A stretch of DNA of 64,000 bases from Gemmatimonadales bacterium (GCA_036265815.1 DATAOI010000028.1:46681-110680), one strand, 5' to 3'; shown: positions 51,860 through 60,626, counted from the first letter of the stretch. Numbers and translations: made by a program. The notes: generated by a model from the sequence alone, not told the origin.

Positions 51860-53184
51860 CCTCCACGCCGGAGCGCCCGCTCTCTATGGCTAGCGCGACC
51901 GCGAGCCACCGGTTCGGCTTCGAGACGCGCATGCTCCACGCCGGGCACATCCCGGACGGGCTCACCGGCTCCCGGGCGGTGCCGATCTACCAGACCACCT
52001 CCTACGTCTTCGACGACGTGGATACGGCGGCCCAGCTCTTCGAGCTCAAAGAGTACGGCCACATCTACACCCGGATCGGCAACCCGACCACGGCGGTGCT
52101 GGAGGAGCGGATCGCCTCGCTGGAGAACGCCACCGGCGCCGTGGCGACGGCGAGCGGCATGGCGGCACAGTTCGTCGCCCTGATGACCCTTCTGGCCCCC
52201 GGCGACGAGGTGGTCGCATCGGCGCACCTCTATGGCGGCACGGTCACCCAGCTCACCCATACCTTTCGGAAGCTGTCGGTGGACGTGCGGTTCGTGGATC
52301 CGACCGATCTGGGAGCCTGGGAGCGAGCCATCACGCCGCGGACCCGGGCCCTGTATGGCGAGACCATCGGCAACCCCCGGGGGAGCATCCTGGATCTCGG
52401 GGCCCTCGCCGCCCTGGCCGAGGCGCACCGGATCCCGCTGGTGATCGACAACACCTTCGCGACGCCGTATCTCTGCCGGCCCATCGACTGGGGTGCGACG
52501 ATCGTGCTCCACTCCGCCACCAAGTTCATCGGCGGTCACGGGAACAGCATCGGCGGGCTGATCCTGGAATCGGGGAAGTTCGATTACAGCGACTTCCCGA
52601 CCGTGGCGGCGCCGTCGCCGTCCTATCACGGGCTCCGATTCTACGATACCTTCGGCCACTACGGCTTCCTGATGAAGGCGCGGGCGGAGACGGTGCGGGA
52701 CACCGGTGCTTGTATCTCGCCCACCAACGCGTTCTTGCTGCTCCAGGGTCTGGAGACGCTGGCGCTCCGGATGGAGCGGCACGTCGCCAATGCGCGCGCG
52801 GTGGCGGAGTTCCTCCGCGATCACCCGCGGGTCGCCTGGGTATCCTACGCCGGGCTGGCAGACCACCCCGACCATGCACTCGCTCAGAAGTATCTCGGGG
52901 GACGGCCCGGAGCCGTCTTCGCCTTCGGGCTGGATGCCGGCGATGCGCGGGCCGCGGGCCGACGGTTCATCGAGTCACTCCAGCTCTTCTCCCACCTGGC
53001 CAACGTGGGTGACGCGCGCAGCCTGGTGATCCATCCCGCCTCGACCACGCACCAGCAGTTGAACGAAGCGGAACTGGAGCGTGCCGGCGTGGCGCCGGAG
53101 CTGATTCGATTGTCGGTAGGGCTCGAAACTCTGGAGGATTTGCTGTGGGACCTGGATCAAGCCTTGCGTGCGACATCGGCCTGA
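51856..53184 (+). CDS. metY: O-acetyl-L-homoserine sulfhydrylase (Cys/Met-metabolism PLP enzyme)
   Basis: A 442-residue fold-type-I PLP enzyme beginning at the GTG of a GTGA overlap; ATG 51886 is an alternative. The conserved landmarks are YTRIGNPT (phosphate contact Tyr/Arg from the neighbouring subunit), SGMAAQF, ETIGNPRG, VIDNTFATPYL (Asp198, cofactor pyridine) and LHSATKFIGGHGN with Lys223 as the PLP Schiff base. The length suits OAH sulfhydrylase rather than cystathionine synthase. It can take methanethiol directly to methionine, which would close the salvage loop opened by the RuBisCO-like protein and cupin encoded just upstream. Confidence 0.85.
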   Translation: MTSTPERPLSMASATASHRFGFETRMLHAGHIPDGLTGSRAVPIYQTTSYVFDDVDTAAQLFELKEYGHIYTRIGNPTTAVLEERIASLENATGAVATASGMAAQFVALMTLLAPGDEVVASAHLYGGTVTQLTHTFRKLSVDVRFVDPTDLGAWERAITPRTRALYGETIGNPRGSILDLGALAALAEAHRIPLVIDNTFATPYLCRPIDWGATIVLHSATKFIGGHGNSIGGLILESGKFDYSDFPTVAAPSPSYHGLRFYDTFGHYGFLMKARAETVRDTGACISPTNAFLLLQGLETLALRMERHVANARAVAEFLRDHPRVAWVSYAGLADHPDHALAQKYLGGRPGAVFAFGLDAGDARAAGRRFIESLQLFSHLANVGDARSLVIHPASTTHQQLNEAELERAGVAPELIRLSVGLETLEDLLWDLDQALRATSA

Positions 53185-53699
53185 ACACCGGGCTCACCCC
53201 GGCCCAGCGGCGGCGGTATCAGGATGTGACCACGATCCGGCGCGTGCTGGCCGAGAGCCGCACGATCGCCGTCGTCGGCCTTTCCAGCGAGCCGCAGAAG
53301 GCCAGCCAATTCGTCGCGAGCTACCTGCAGCACGTAGGCTACCGGATCGTCCCGGTGAACCCCCGTGGTGGCCGGATCCTGGGTGAACCGGTCTACCCGG
53401 ATCTGGCGGCCGTCCCGGGTGCGCTGGACCTGGTCGTCCTCTTCCGTCCGCCCGCCGAGGCACCTGGCTTCGCACGGCAGGCGGTGGCGCTCGGCGCTCG
53501 GGCACTCTGGCTTCAGCTCCGGATCGTGAACTTCGAGGCGGCGGAGCTCGCCCTGGGGGCAGGCCTCGACGTGATCATGGACAAGTGCATCAAGATGGAG
53601 CACGGGAGGTTCGCCGGCACGCTGCACTGGGGTGGGATGAACACGGAGATCGTAAGCGCGCGGAAGGGCCGACTCCCTCAACCTCGGAGCCATGCGTGA
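53145..53699 (+). CDS. CoA-binding domain protein (YccU-type)
   Basis: 184 residues from GTG 53145, preceded by GGAGG at the right distance, giving a 40-bp overlap with metY. The core is a CoA-binding Rossmann fold: TIRRVLAESRTIAVVGLSS, GYRIVPVNPRG, ALWLQLRIVN and the terminal MDKCIKMEHGR that is typical of the YccU/YneT group. Function is unknown, though genes of this kind commonly sit beside O-acetylhomoserine sulfhydrylase. The family may bind acyl-CoA or help sulfur assimilation. It is the last gene of the salvage operon. Confidence 0.75.
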   Translation: MGPGSSLACDIGLNTGLTPAQRRRYQDVTTIRRVLAESRTIAVVGLSSEPQKASQFVASYLQHVGYRIVPVNPRGGRILGEPVYPDLAAVPGALDLVVLFRPPAEAPGFARQAVALGARALWLQLRIVNFEAAELALGAGLDVIMDKCIKMEHGRFAGTLHWGGMNTEIVSARKGRLPQPRSHA

Positions 53700-53729
53700 G
53701 CCGGCCACGGGTTCGGAGCCGCGCTACTC

Positions 53730-53758
53730 TTGACGACCATCCGGCCCGGACGGATACT
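53730..53758 (+). promoter_or_regulatory. Sigma70-type promoter TTGACG-N17-GATACT ahead of rmlA
   Basis: A -35 TTGACG (53730-53735), a 17-bp spacer and -10 GATACT (53753-53758) lie 136 bp before the rmlA start. The -10 and spacing equal those at 10900-10928. The rhamnose operon is therefore probably transcribed independently of the salvage operon that ends 30 bp upstream. Confidence 0.55.
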
Positions 53759-53893
53759 TGCGCGAGAAGCCGCCTGAAATTCCTACCTAGAGTGGTGTCT
53801 TTGCCCTGATCGCTAATCGGTGGGATCAGCCGCCGCGAGGAAATCAGAGGTCCGCTGACTCGCGAGTGCGCCGCGCACCCACGTTCGAACATT

Positions 53894-54820
53894 ATGGCAC
53901 ATGGTCAACCGGGGGATGATTTGGGAACTGAGCTGGTCGGACGAAAGGGGATTGTGCTTGCGGGTGGAACCGGTAGCCGGCTCCGCCCGGTCACCCTGGC
54001 TATCTCCAAGCAGCTGCTTCCCATATACGACAAACCGATGATCTACTACCCGCTCTCTACTCTGATGCTGAGCGGCATCCGGGATATTCTCGTCATCTCC
54101 ACTCCGGAGGACCTGCCGGCGTTTCATCGTCTGCTGGGGGACGGCGAGCGCTGGGGAATTTCGTTGAGCTATGCCGCCCAACCCAGGCCCGAGGGACTGG
54201 CGCAGGCGTTCATCGTCGGTCGAGAGTTCATCGCCGGGGACCGCAGCTGCCTCATACTGGGGGACAACATCTTCTACGGCCAGGACCTGAGCGGCGTCCT
54301 TCAGCAGGCGGCGAGCCAGAGAGAGGGAGCGACGATTTTCGGCTATCATGTCATGAACCCGACGGCCTACGGCGTCATCGCCTTCGATGCCGCGGGCGCT
54401 CCCGAGTCCATCGAGGAGAAGCCGTCGCGTCCGGCCTCCAACTACGCCGTCACGGGGCTCTACTTTTACGACCAGCGAGTCGTCGATATCGTGCGAGAGA
54501 TCCGACCGTCCGCACGGGGCGAGCTCGAGATTACCGATGTCAACGCCTGGTACCTCCGAGCCAAGGCCCTCCGAGTGGAGATCCTTCGGCGCGGTACGGC
54601 CTGGCTCGATACCGGTACCCACGAGTCCCTTTTGAAGGCGAGCATGTTCATTGAGACTATCGAGCAGCGTCAGGGCCTCAAGATCGGGTGTCCGGAGGAA
54701 ATCGCCTTCCGTATGGGCTACATCGATGCGCCTCAGCTCGAGTCGCTGGCCCATGCCATCAGGACGAGCCCATATGGCGAGTACCTCCAGCGGGTGCTGA
54801 GCGAGGTCTCCCCTCAGTGA
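53894..54820 (+). CDS. rmlA: Glucose-1-phosphate thymidylyltransferase
   Basis: A 308-residue protein with the RmlA signature: [25 protein letters not shown] (nucleotide-binding loop and Lys), [56 protein letters not shown] and [13 protein letters not shown]. It condenses dTTP and glucose-1-phosphate to dTDP-glucose. The first ~16 residues before [10 protein letters not shown] are extra compared with typical RmlA, so an internal start is possible. It is the first gene of an rmlA-C-D-B operon with 4- to 8-base overlaps. Confidence 0.93.
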   Translation: MAHGQPGDDLGTELVGRKGIVLAGGTGSRLRPVTLAISKQLLPIYDKPMIYYPLSTLMLSGIRDILVISTPEDLPAFHRLLGDGERWGISLSYAAQPRPEGLAQAFIVGREFIAGDRSCLILGDNIFYGQDLSGVLQQAASQREGATIFGYHVMNPTAYGVIAFDAAGAPESIEEKPSRPASNYAVTGLYFYDQRVVDIVREIRPSARGELEITDVNAWYLRAKALRVEILRRGTAWLDTGTHESLLKASMFIETIEQRQGLKIGCPEEIAFRMGYIDAPQLESLAHAIRTSPYGEYLQRVLSEVSPQ

Positions 54821-55365
54821 ACGTGGCACAGACGAGCATTCCAGGAGTCCTGCTGATCGATACGATTGTCCACCGGGACTACCGCGGCCTGTTCGTGGAA
54901 CTGTGGAGTGAAAACCGCTACGCCGCGATGGGCATCCCCGAGGTGTTTCGCCAGGACAATCACAGTCAGTCGGTCGGTGGCTCGCTGCGGGGACTGCACT
55001 ATCAGATCGAGCAGCCGCAGGGGAAGCTGGTACAGTGTCTCACCGGATCCGTGTTCGATGTTGCCGTCGACCTGCGACGTTCCTCGCCGACCTTTGGACG
55101 GTGGCTCGGGGTGACGTTGTCGGCCCAGACGCATCAGCAGCTATGGATTCCGGCCGGCATGGCGCACGGTTTCTATGTCCTGAGTGAGTCGGCGGACGTC
55201 ATCTACAAGTGCACTGAGGCCTATTCCCAAGCAGCCGAGCGCTGCATCCGGTGGGACGACCCGACCCTCGCGATCGACTGGCCGCTGGTGGCCGGGACTA
55301 GTCCTCGTCTCTCACCCAAGGACGCGGCCGGACTCCTCTTGACTGAGGCACCGACCTTCCCTTGA
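54817..55365 (+). CDS. rmlC: dTDP-4-dehydrorhamnose 3,5-epimerase
   Basis: 182 residues from the GTG of a GTGA overlap with rmlA. Typical RmlC blocks: [32 protein letters not shown] (catalytic His in the GLHYQ strand), [25 protein letters not shown] and [14 protein letters not shown]. It is a cupin-fold dimer converting dTDP-4-keto-6-deoxyglucose to the L-rhamno form. The normal family length is ~180 residues. Confidence 0.93.
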   Translation: MNVAQTSIPGVLLIDTIVHRDYRGLFVELWSENRYAAMGIPEVFRQDNHSQSVGGSLRGLHYQIEQPQGKLVQCLTGSVFDVAVDLRRSSPTFGRWLGVTLSAQTHQQLWIPAGMAHGFYVLSESADVIYKCTEAYSQAAERCIRWDDPTLAIDWPLVAGTSPRLSPKDAAGLLLTEAPTFP

Positions 55366-56246
55366 ACGCATCGCCACCCGTTTCGACGCTGCTGACCGGC
55401 GCGGGCGGCCAGCTTGGCCGGGAGCTTCGGGCCGCCACACCGGAAGGCTGGGCTCTACTCCCCTACACCTCGGCCATGCTCGACGTTACCTCTGCGGAGG
55501 CGGTTGAGGCGATCCTGACTGCCGTGCGCCCCCAGGTGGTCATCCATGCCGCGGCCTACACTGCGGTGGATGCGGCGGAGAACGATCCAGAGCGGGCCCG
55601 GCTGGTGAACACGCGAGGTGCCGCCAACGTGGCCGAGGCGGCCCGACGAATCGATGCGCGGATGGTCCATATCTCCACTGATTACGTATTCGGCGGAACG
55701 CAGGGGCGTGCCTACCTGCCGGATGATGCACCAGCACCCCTGTCGGTGTATGGACGCTCGAAACTCGACGGGGAGCGAGAGGTGGTACGCTGTCGTCCCG
55801 AAGCAGTCATCCTCCGGAGCGCCTGGCTGTACTCATCCCATGGAAGCAACTTCGTCCTGCAGATGCTCGAGCGGATGCGAGCCGGGCAGGCATTGCGAGT
55901 GGTCAGCGATCAGGTGGGCTCTCCTACCTGGGCCCGCTCGCTGGCAGACGCCGTATGGCGAGCGGCTGCACGGCCCGAGGTTCACGGTGTCCACCATTGG
56001 ACCGATGCTGGGGTCGCGACTTGGTACGATTTTGCCGTCGCTGTCCAGGAGGAGGCGATGACGCTGAATCTTCTCACCAATGGAGTATCGATCATGCCGG
56101 TCACCTCGGATGACTATCGGACAGCGGCTCGCCGTCCTGGCTTCAGCGTGCTGGACAAGCGTGCAACCTGGGCCGCACTCGACCTTCCAGTGCATCACTG
56201 GCGGGTAAATTTGCGGCGAATGCTGCAGGAGCTCGCCGGTGCGTAG
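55362..56246 (+). CDS. rmlD: dTDP-4-dehydrorhamnose reductase
   Basis: 294 residues from the TTG of a TTGA overlap. Landmarks are LLTGAGGQLGREL (NADPH fold), AAAYTAVDAAENDPERA, STDYVFGG, YGRSKLDGE (YxxxK) and ILRSAWLYSSHGSNFV. It makes dTDP-L-rhamnose, the donor for rhamnosyl-transferases in the polysaccharide locus. Gene order A-C-D-B with all overlaps in frame indicates one transcript. Confidence 0.93.
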   Translation: MNASPPVSTLLTGAGGQLGRELRAATPEGWALLPYTSAMLDVTSAEAVEAILTAVRPQVVIHAAAYTAVDAAENDPERARLVNTRGAANVAEAARRIDARMVHISTDYVFGGTQGRAYLPDDAPAPLSVYGRSKLDGEREVVRCRPEAVILRSAWLYSSHGSNFVLQMLERMRAGQALRVVSDQVGSPTWARSLADAVWRAAARPEVHGVHHWTDAGVATWYDFAVAVQEEAMTLNLLTNGVSIMPVTSDDYRTAARRPGFSVLDKRATWAALDLPVHHWRVNLRRMLQELAGA

Positions 56247-57321
56247 CCTCCTGGTGACCGGCGGAGCCGGCTTCATCGGAAGCAACTTCGTCCGCTATTG
56301 GCTCGAGCGGCATGCCGATGATCACGTCATTGTCCTGGACAAGCTTACCTATGCCGGCAACCTGGTCAGCCTCGCCGACCTGCGCGCTGACCCGCGGCTG
56401 AACTTTGTCCACGGCGATATCCGCACTCCTGGGCTGGCCGAGCGCCTGCTGCGCCAGCATAAGGCGACGATCCTGGTCCATTTTGCGGCCGAGTCACACG
56501 TGGACCGCTCGATCGTCAGCCCGGAACAGTTTCTGGAGACAAACGTGCTCGGCACCCATGTTCTGCTGGAGGCTGCCCGAGCGGTCGGACTCGAGCGGTT
56601 TCATCACGTCTCCACCGATGAAGTATATGGGTCCCTGGATAGTGGCGAACCGGCATTCACCGAGAACTCGCCTTATGAGCCTAACTCACCATATGCCGCG
56701 AGTAAGGCGGCTTCCGACCATCTGGTCCGGGCCTATCATCATACGTACGGAGTTCCGACCACCGTGACCAACTGCTCGAACAACTACGGCCCCTACCAGT
56801 TTCCCGAAAAGCTCATTCCGCTGATCGTATTGAATGCCTTGCAGGGAAAGCCATTACCCATTTACGGGGATGGCCTGAACGTTCGCGACTGGCTCCACGT
56901 GGAGGACCACTGCCGAGCCATCGACCTGGTGCTCCGGTCGGGGAAAGTGGGTGAGGTGTACAATGTCGGCGGAGACAACCAATGGAACAACCTGGCGCTT
57001 GTCCAGCTGCTGTGCCGGCTCCTGGACGAGACCTTTGCCGGCACGCCTACTCTCGGCGGCCGATTCCCCCTGTGCCCCGCCTCTCGGCAGCAAACGGCCA
57101 GCCTGATCAGCTTCGTGCAGGACCGCCCGGGTCACGACCGCCGGTACGCCGTCGACTCCGAGAAGATTCGGACGAGCCTCGGATTCGTGCCGGGGGAAGC
57201 CTTCGCGAACGGCCTCCGCAATACGATTCAATGGTACTTGCAGAATGAAGCGTGGTGGAACACAGTCATGACCGGCGCGTATCGCGATTGGATCCGGCAC
57301 TGGTATGGACAGGACGCGTGA
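56239..57321 (+). CDS. rmlB: dTDP-glucose 4,6-dehydratase
   Basis: 360 residues from GTG 56239, eight bases before the rmlD stop. LLVTGGAGFIGSNF, DKLTYAGNLVSLADL, HFAAESHVDRSI, HVSTDEVYGSL (Thr-Asp-Glu triad), SPYAASKAASDHLVRAY (YxxxK) and NCSNNYGPYQFPEKLIP are all typical RmlB. The enzyme uses tightly bound NAD+ to turn dTDP-glucose into the 4-keto-6-deoxy sugar. It is the last gene of the operon, and degenerate DNA follows. Confidence 0.94.
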   Translation: MRSLLVTGGAGFIGSNFVRYWLERHADDHVIVLDKLTYAGNLVSLADLRADPRLNFVHGDIRTPGLAERLLRQHKATILVHFAAESHVDRSIVSPEQFLETNVLGTHVLLEAARAVGLERFHHVSTDEVYGSLDSGEPAFTENSPYEPNSPYAASKAASDHLVRAYHHTYGVPTTVTNCSNNYGPYQFPEKLIPLIVLNALQGKPLPIYGDGLNVRDWLHVEDHCRAIDLVLRSGKVGEVYNVGGDNQWNNLALVQLLCRLLDETFAGTPTLGGRFPLCPASRQQTASLISFVQDRPGHDRRYAVDSEKIRTSLGFVPGEAFANGLRNTIQWYLQNEAWWNTVMTGAYRDWIRHWYGQDA

Positions 57322-57413
57322 CTTCCCATCTACCTTCCCGCATTTTGGGCCCCGTTGGCTGAGATAATCCTCCGGATTGACTCGTGGAGACGAGGGAAGG
57401 CAAGCCCGACCGA

Positions 57414-58200
57414 ATGACGACCCCCGACACCGTGATCATCCGTGCGGCGGCTTTGGTACGCGCATGCAACCGATCGCCCGCTGGCTTCCCCAAGGAGCTG
57501 CATCCAGTCTCGCTGACGCCGCTGATCCACTGGGCGTTGGGCGAAGCCGCCGACGCGGGCCCCTGGCACGAGCCATCGTCGTCATCAATCCGGCTAAGCC
57601 CATTCTGGGCGAGGTGGCGCGGGTCTCCGGGCGACATGGTTTCCAGGTAGAGTTGGACTCGCAGGATCGCCCGGCCAGCCTGGGAGACGCGATGGCTCGG
57701 GCACGGCCCCGAATCGGCGAGCGACCGTTCGCGGTAGTGCTGCCGGACAATCTGTTCCGCGGTCCCGACCAAACATCGGCCGTGTTGGCGTCCTGGGATC
57801 GTTACATGCTCGCGAGCGCGCTGATCGCCGAGGTCTCGGCGGACGAGACGCAGAGCAAGAAGCGGGGGGCGCGCCCGGGTGCGCGAAGAACCCGACGGTT
57901 CGCTCAAGGTAACGGACTTGGCGGACAAGGGCCGCGGGCGGTTCGACACCGGCGGCGGTAGCCGGGCCGCGACCCCGATCGGAAAGTTCGTCCTGCCAGC
58001 CGCCACCTGGGGGGAGCGGGACGAGGTCGCGAGATCGCTGCCCCGGGTGGGGGGGGGACGACGTGCCGTTGCTTCAGCGCCTGGCGCGGCGGAACGCGCT
58101 AGTGGGCGCGCGGTGCATGGCGGAGTTCATCGACGTCGGGGTGCCCGAGGGATGGAAGGAGGCGGTGGCGGCATTTCCGCCGGTGCCGGCAGGCCGGTGA
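57414..58200 (+). pseudogene. Decayed sugar-phosphate nucleotidyltransferase (GalU-like)
   Basis: A nucleotidyltransferase can be followed only by changing frame repeatedly. It starts TPDTVIIRAA (frame of ATG 57414), then GFGTRMQPIARWLP in the +2 frame. It returns to KELHPVSLTPLIHWALGEAADAG in the first frame, then ARAIVVINPAKPILGEVARVSG to PFAVVLPDNLF in another. The end is VREEPDGSLKVTDLADKG, then DVPLLQRLARRNALVGARCMA and a TGA at 58198-58200 after a run of nine G (58049-58057). The KELHPV and LPDNLF blocks recall UTP-glucose-1-P uridylyltransferases. At least four frameshifts mean it cannot make a full protein as written. Confidence 0.75.
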
Positions 58201-58453
58201 GCCGGCGGCGGTCGCCGGTTCGAGACGCCGGCTGACCAGTTCGGGCGTGATGGCGCTAAGGATTTACTTGAGGTCAGGTGTGATGTAAGCTGTCGCGGTG
58301 AGTGGAGTATCAGGTCGACGCTCTCGCTGCCTTGCTCGACTCGCCGGGGGTGAAGAACAGCTTCACCAGGAGCCGGAGAGAGAGCTTGGTCCACGAAGAT
58401 CATCGTCAGCTCCGGCTTCTCCAGGTGCACGATGTCCTGGCCCCTCTCTGAAC
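58201..58453. other. Unassigned degenerate DNA between two pseudogenes
   Basis: On the minus strand one frame reads VKLFFTPGESSKAARAST before a stop, which could be the C-terminal scrap of a gene. I cannot identify it. No intact gene or RNA was recognised. Confidence 0.3.
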
Positions 58454-58970
58454 TTACTGCTCGACGAGGTGCTGGCCGCCATCGATGTCGAAGGTCGCGC
58501 CGGTCACTATTGTGTTTGTCATCAAGTGGACGGCAGGACGGCGATGTCGGCCGGGCCGACGACGCGCCGATCGGCAGCGTCGTGCGAAGCTGCTCGCGAC
58601 GTGCTTCCAGCTGGTCGGTTCCCCCCTGGCGCACTTTGCTCGCGGCGTCCCGAGCGACCTGGAGCGGCAGTAGAAGATGGGCGTCGACCTCGCGGCGTGT
58701 CGTCAGTGGGGCGTAGTGGTGACCGGGGCCGGTGACCCGCACATGGTCGACTGGGGTGGGCAGCTCCTCGAAGAAGCTCGCCAGCCGCTCAAAGTCCATC
58801 GCGTCGAAGGCGGGGATGCTAGCAGCTCCGAGCTCGAGGCCAACGCGGTGCAGGCGATCCGGCTCGCGCGCCATCAGGATCGCCTCCGCTCCCGCCTCCC
58901 GGGCCCGCCGGGCCGTCTCGAGGCCAATCCCTCCGCTATCACCGGCCGGAATTAGCGGACAGCGGTCCCG
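58454..58970 (-). pseudogene. Short-chain dehydrogenase/reductase remnant (internal deletion plus frameshift)
   Basis: The N-terminal NAD(P) motif is present (AGDSGGIGLETARRAREAG), followed by REPDRLHRVGLELGA, DHVRVTGPGHHYAPL and VDAHLLLPLQVARDAASKVRQGGT. The chain then jumps directly to DQLEARREQLRTTLPI, so roughly 60 residues that should hold the Ser-Tyr-Lys catalytic site are missing. A frameshift separates this from the C-terminal block VHLMTNTIVTGATFDIDGGQHLVEQ, which ends at TAA (58456-58454). The blocks match an SDR type common in soil bacteria. As written it cannot be active. Confidence 0.72.
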
Positions 58971-59001
58971 CCGGTACCATCCGCTGCCCTCGGGGCCCAT
59001 C

Positions 59002-59376
59002 ATGGGTTACCTTATGCGTCTGATGCCCCGACTCTTCGGCTCCCCCCGGTTTGCCTCTCTGGTCCTGGGCGCCTTCATCATGGCCCAGCCGCTGGCGGGG
59101 TGTGCAGCGCTGTGCCTGGTCCAGCGACATCACGCGTCGCACCTGATGGCTGGCATGGATGGCGGGTCAACGGCGACGAGCCGCACTACCTGTCACAGCG
59201 GCGTCACCGACGCCGACCACATTACGTCGATCCAGGTACTATCGCCGATGGAGCCGGCAACGGACCCGGTCCTGGCCGAGCTTCCCAGCGAGGTGATGCA
59301 GCCGCTGGACGTGCGTCCGATCCTGCCTCCGCAGATTTCTTCCACGCCCGAACCGCCGCCCCCCCGCTCCGTCTGA
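59002..59376 (+). CDS. Small secreted protein of unknown function
   Basis: 124 residues from ATG 59002 (GGGG upstream). An N-terminal signal peptide is likely (MRLMPRLFGSPRF, then a hydrophobic run ending AGCAALC). The mature part is short, with a few His/Met/Cys residues (HHASHLMAGMDGG) and a proline-rich tail (PPQISSTPEPPPPRSV). The His/Met content could mean metal binding, but that is a guess. It is 108 bp ahead of the porin-like gene and probably co-transcribed. The gene-likeness is moderate. Confidence 0.5.
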   Translation: MGYLMRLMPRLFGSPRFASLVLGAFIMAQPLAGCAALCLVQRHHASHLMAGMDGGSTATSRTTCHSGVTDADHITSIQVLSPMEPATDPVLAELPSEVMQPLDVRPILPPQISSTPEPPPPRSV

Positions 59377-59407
59377 ACCCCAGATAACTCACTTGGACCT
59401 TCGCGCG

Positions 59408-59424
59408 CGACGGCTCCGCCGTCG
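59408..59424 (+). promoter_or_regulatory. Hairpin 1 in the leader of the porin-like gene
   Basis: CGACGGC-TCC-GCCGTCG forms a perfect 7-bp stem, extendable with a bulge by four outer GC pairs. It lies between the secreted-protein stop and the porin-like ATG, 19 bases before a second strong hairpin. It may be a processing, stability or attenuation element. Confidence 0.4.
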
Positions 59425-59442
59425 GCGCGGCGTCTACCGCAA

Positions 59443-59460
59443 CCCTGCGGCGACGCAGGG
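59443..59460 (+). promoter_or_regulatory. Hairpin 2 (GCGA tetraloop) in the leader of the porin-like gene
   Basis: CCCTGCG-GCGA-CGCAGGG forms a perfect 7-bp stem capped by a stable GNRA tetraloop. It ends 24 bases before the ATG, close to the ribosome-binding site (CGGGAG). It could set mRNA stability or act with hairpin 1. Confidence 0.45.
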
Positions 59461-59484
59461 GCCTCAGATCCGGGAGCAGACGAC

Positions 59485-60615
59485 ATGCGAGCTGTGGCTT
59501 GCCTGTGCTTCATGCTTGGCCTTGCCGGCGGCAAGGTCGCCGCGCAGAACCCATCGGACCAGCCGGTCACGCTCGAGGGGCCCGGCGACGTCCAGGCGGT
59601 GACCGGCGAGGACGAACATCAGCTGTCCATCACGGGCTTCGGCGTCGGCGGCTACACCTACGATGGCAAGACCCACGACAACTCCGCCGCGGCTGGAAAG
59701 GTGGCCGTGGCGCTGTTCCGCGAGCTGACCGACAACCTGTACGTGTTCGGCCAGCTCACGACTTCGATTTCCGACCAGGCGGCGCAGGGCGAGGAGCCCA
59801 CGACGGAGATCGAGATCGACAACCTGCTCGTGAGCTTCACGCCGAAAGGTGCGTCGAATCTCAACCTCACGTTCGGCACCCTCGACGCCCCGATCGGGTT
59901 CGAGCGCGACGACGAAGTGTTGCTGCTCACCCCGACCACGTCGTTCAACTTCGAACTGGCGCGGCCGGCCAAGCTGACCGGCCTGTTCGGGACCTACACG
60001 CTGAGCCGCACGGTGGACCTCACGGCACTGGTGGCCAACGGGTGGGATTCGCCGGTAGATGCCAACCATGGGAAGACCGTCGGCGCCCGCCTGGGGCTGC
60101 TCCCAACGGAGCGGGCGAGCGTCGGCTTGAGCGCGCTGTACGGCTCCGAGGGGGAAGCCGGCGAGACCAATGACCGCCTGCTGCTCGCCGCGGACTACGT
60201 GGTCCAGCCCAGCCGCGACTGGATCGTGGCGGGCGAGGCGAACTACGGGAAGGACATCGACCTCCCGGACGACGGCGGAAACGCGAGCTGGACCGGCGCG
60301 ACGTTGATCGTGCACCACCAGGTGGCGCGGCACTGGGGCATCGCCGCGCGGGCGGAGGTTCTAGATGACAAGGACGGCTCCCGCACCGGCCAACCGCAGA
60401 CGCTCACGTCCTATACCATCGCGCCGATCTACTCGATCGGGGTGGGACGCGAGGGAATTTTCGCCAACATCCAGCACACCACCTACCGGATCCCGCGCTT
60501 CCAGCTGAGGGGCGAGGTCCGGCTCAACCACTCGGACGTACCCTTCTTCGAGACGTCGGACGGCGCCGGCCAGTGGGGAGTGCAGTACAGGGTGCAGCTG
60601 GTGACGACCTTCTAG
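59485..60615 (+). CDS. Outer-membrane beta-barrel protein (porin-like, OmpL/BBP2-type)
   Basis: 376 residues with a signal peptide (MRAVACLCFMLGLAGGKVAAQ) and then alternating amphipathic strands separated by turns, ending in the aromatic-terminated strand VQYRVQLVTTF typical of outer-membrane barrels. Segments such as LTFGTLDAPIGFERDDEVLL and LNLTFG resemble putative beta-barrel porin-2/OmpL-like proteins. No TonB box or plug is evident. It probably forms a passive channel or partner of the following membrane and periplasmic proteins. A CGGGAG ribosome-binding site precedes the ATG. Confidence 0.7.
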   Translation: MRAVACLCFMLGLAGGKVAAQNPSDQPVTLEGPGDVQAVTGEDEHQLSITGFGVGGYTYDGKTHDNSAAAGKVAVALFRELTDNLYVFGQLTTSISDQAAQGEEPTTEIEIDNLLVSFTPKGASNLNLTFGTLDAPIGFERDDEVLLLTPTTSFNFELARPAKLTGLFGTYTLSRTVDLTALVANGWDSPVDANHGKTVGARLGLLPTERASVGLSALYGSEGEAGETNDRLLLAADYVVQPSRDWIVAGEANYGKDIDLPDDGGNASWTGATLIVHHQVARHWGIAARAEVLDDKDGSRTGQPQTLTSYTIAPIYSIGVGREGIFANIQHTTYRIPRFQLRGEVRLNHSDVPFFETSDGAGQWGVQYRVQLVTTF

Positions 60616-60626
60616 CGGGGCGTGCC

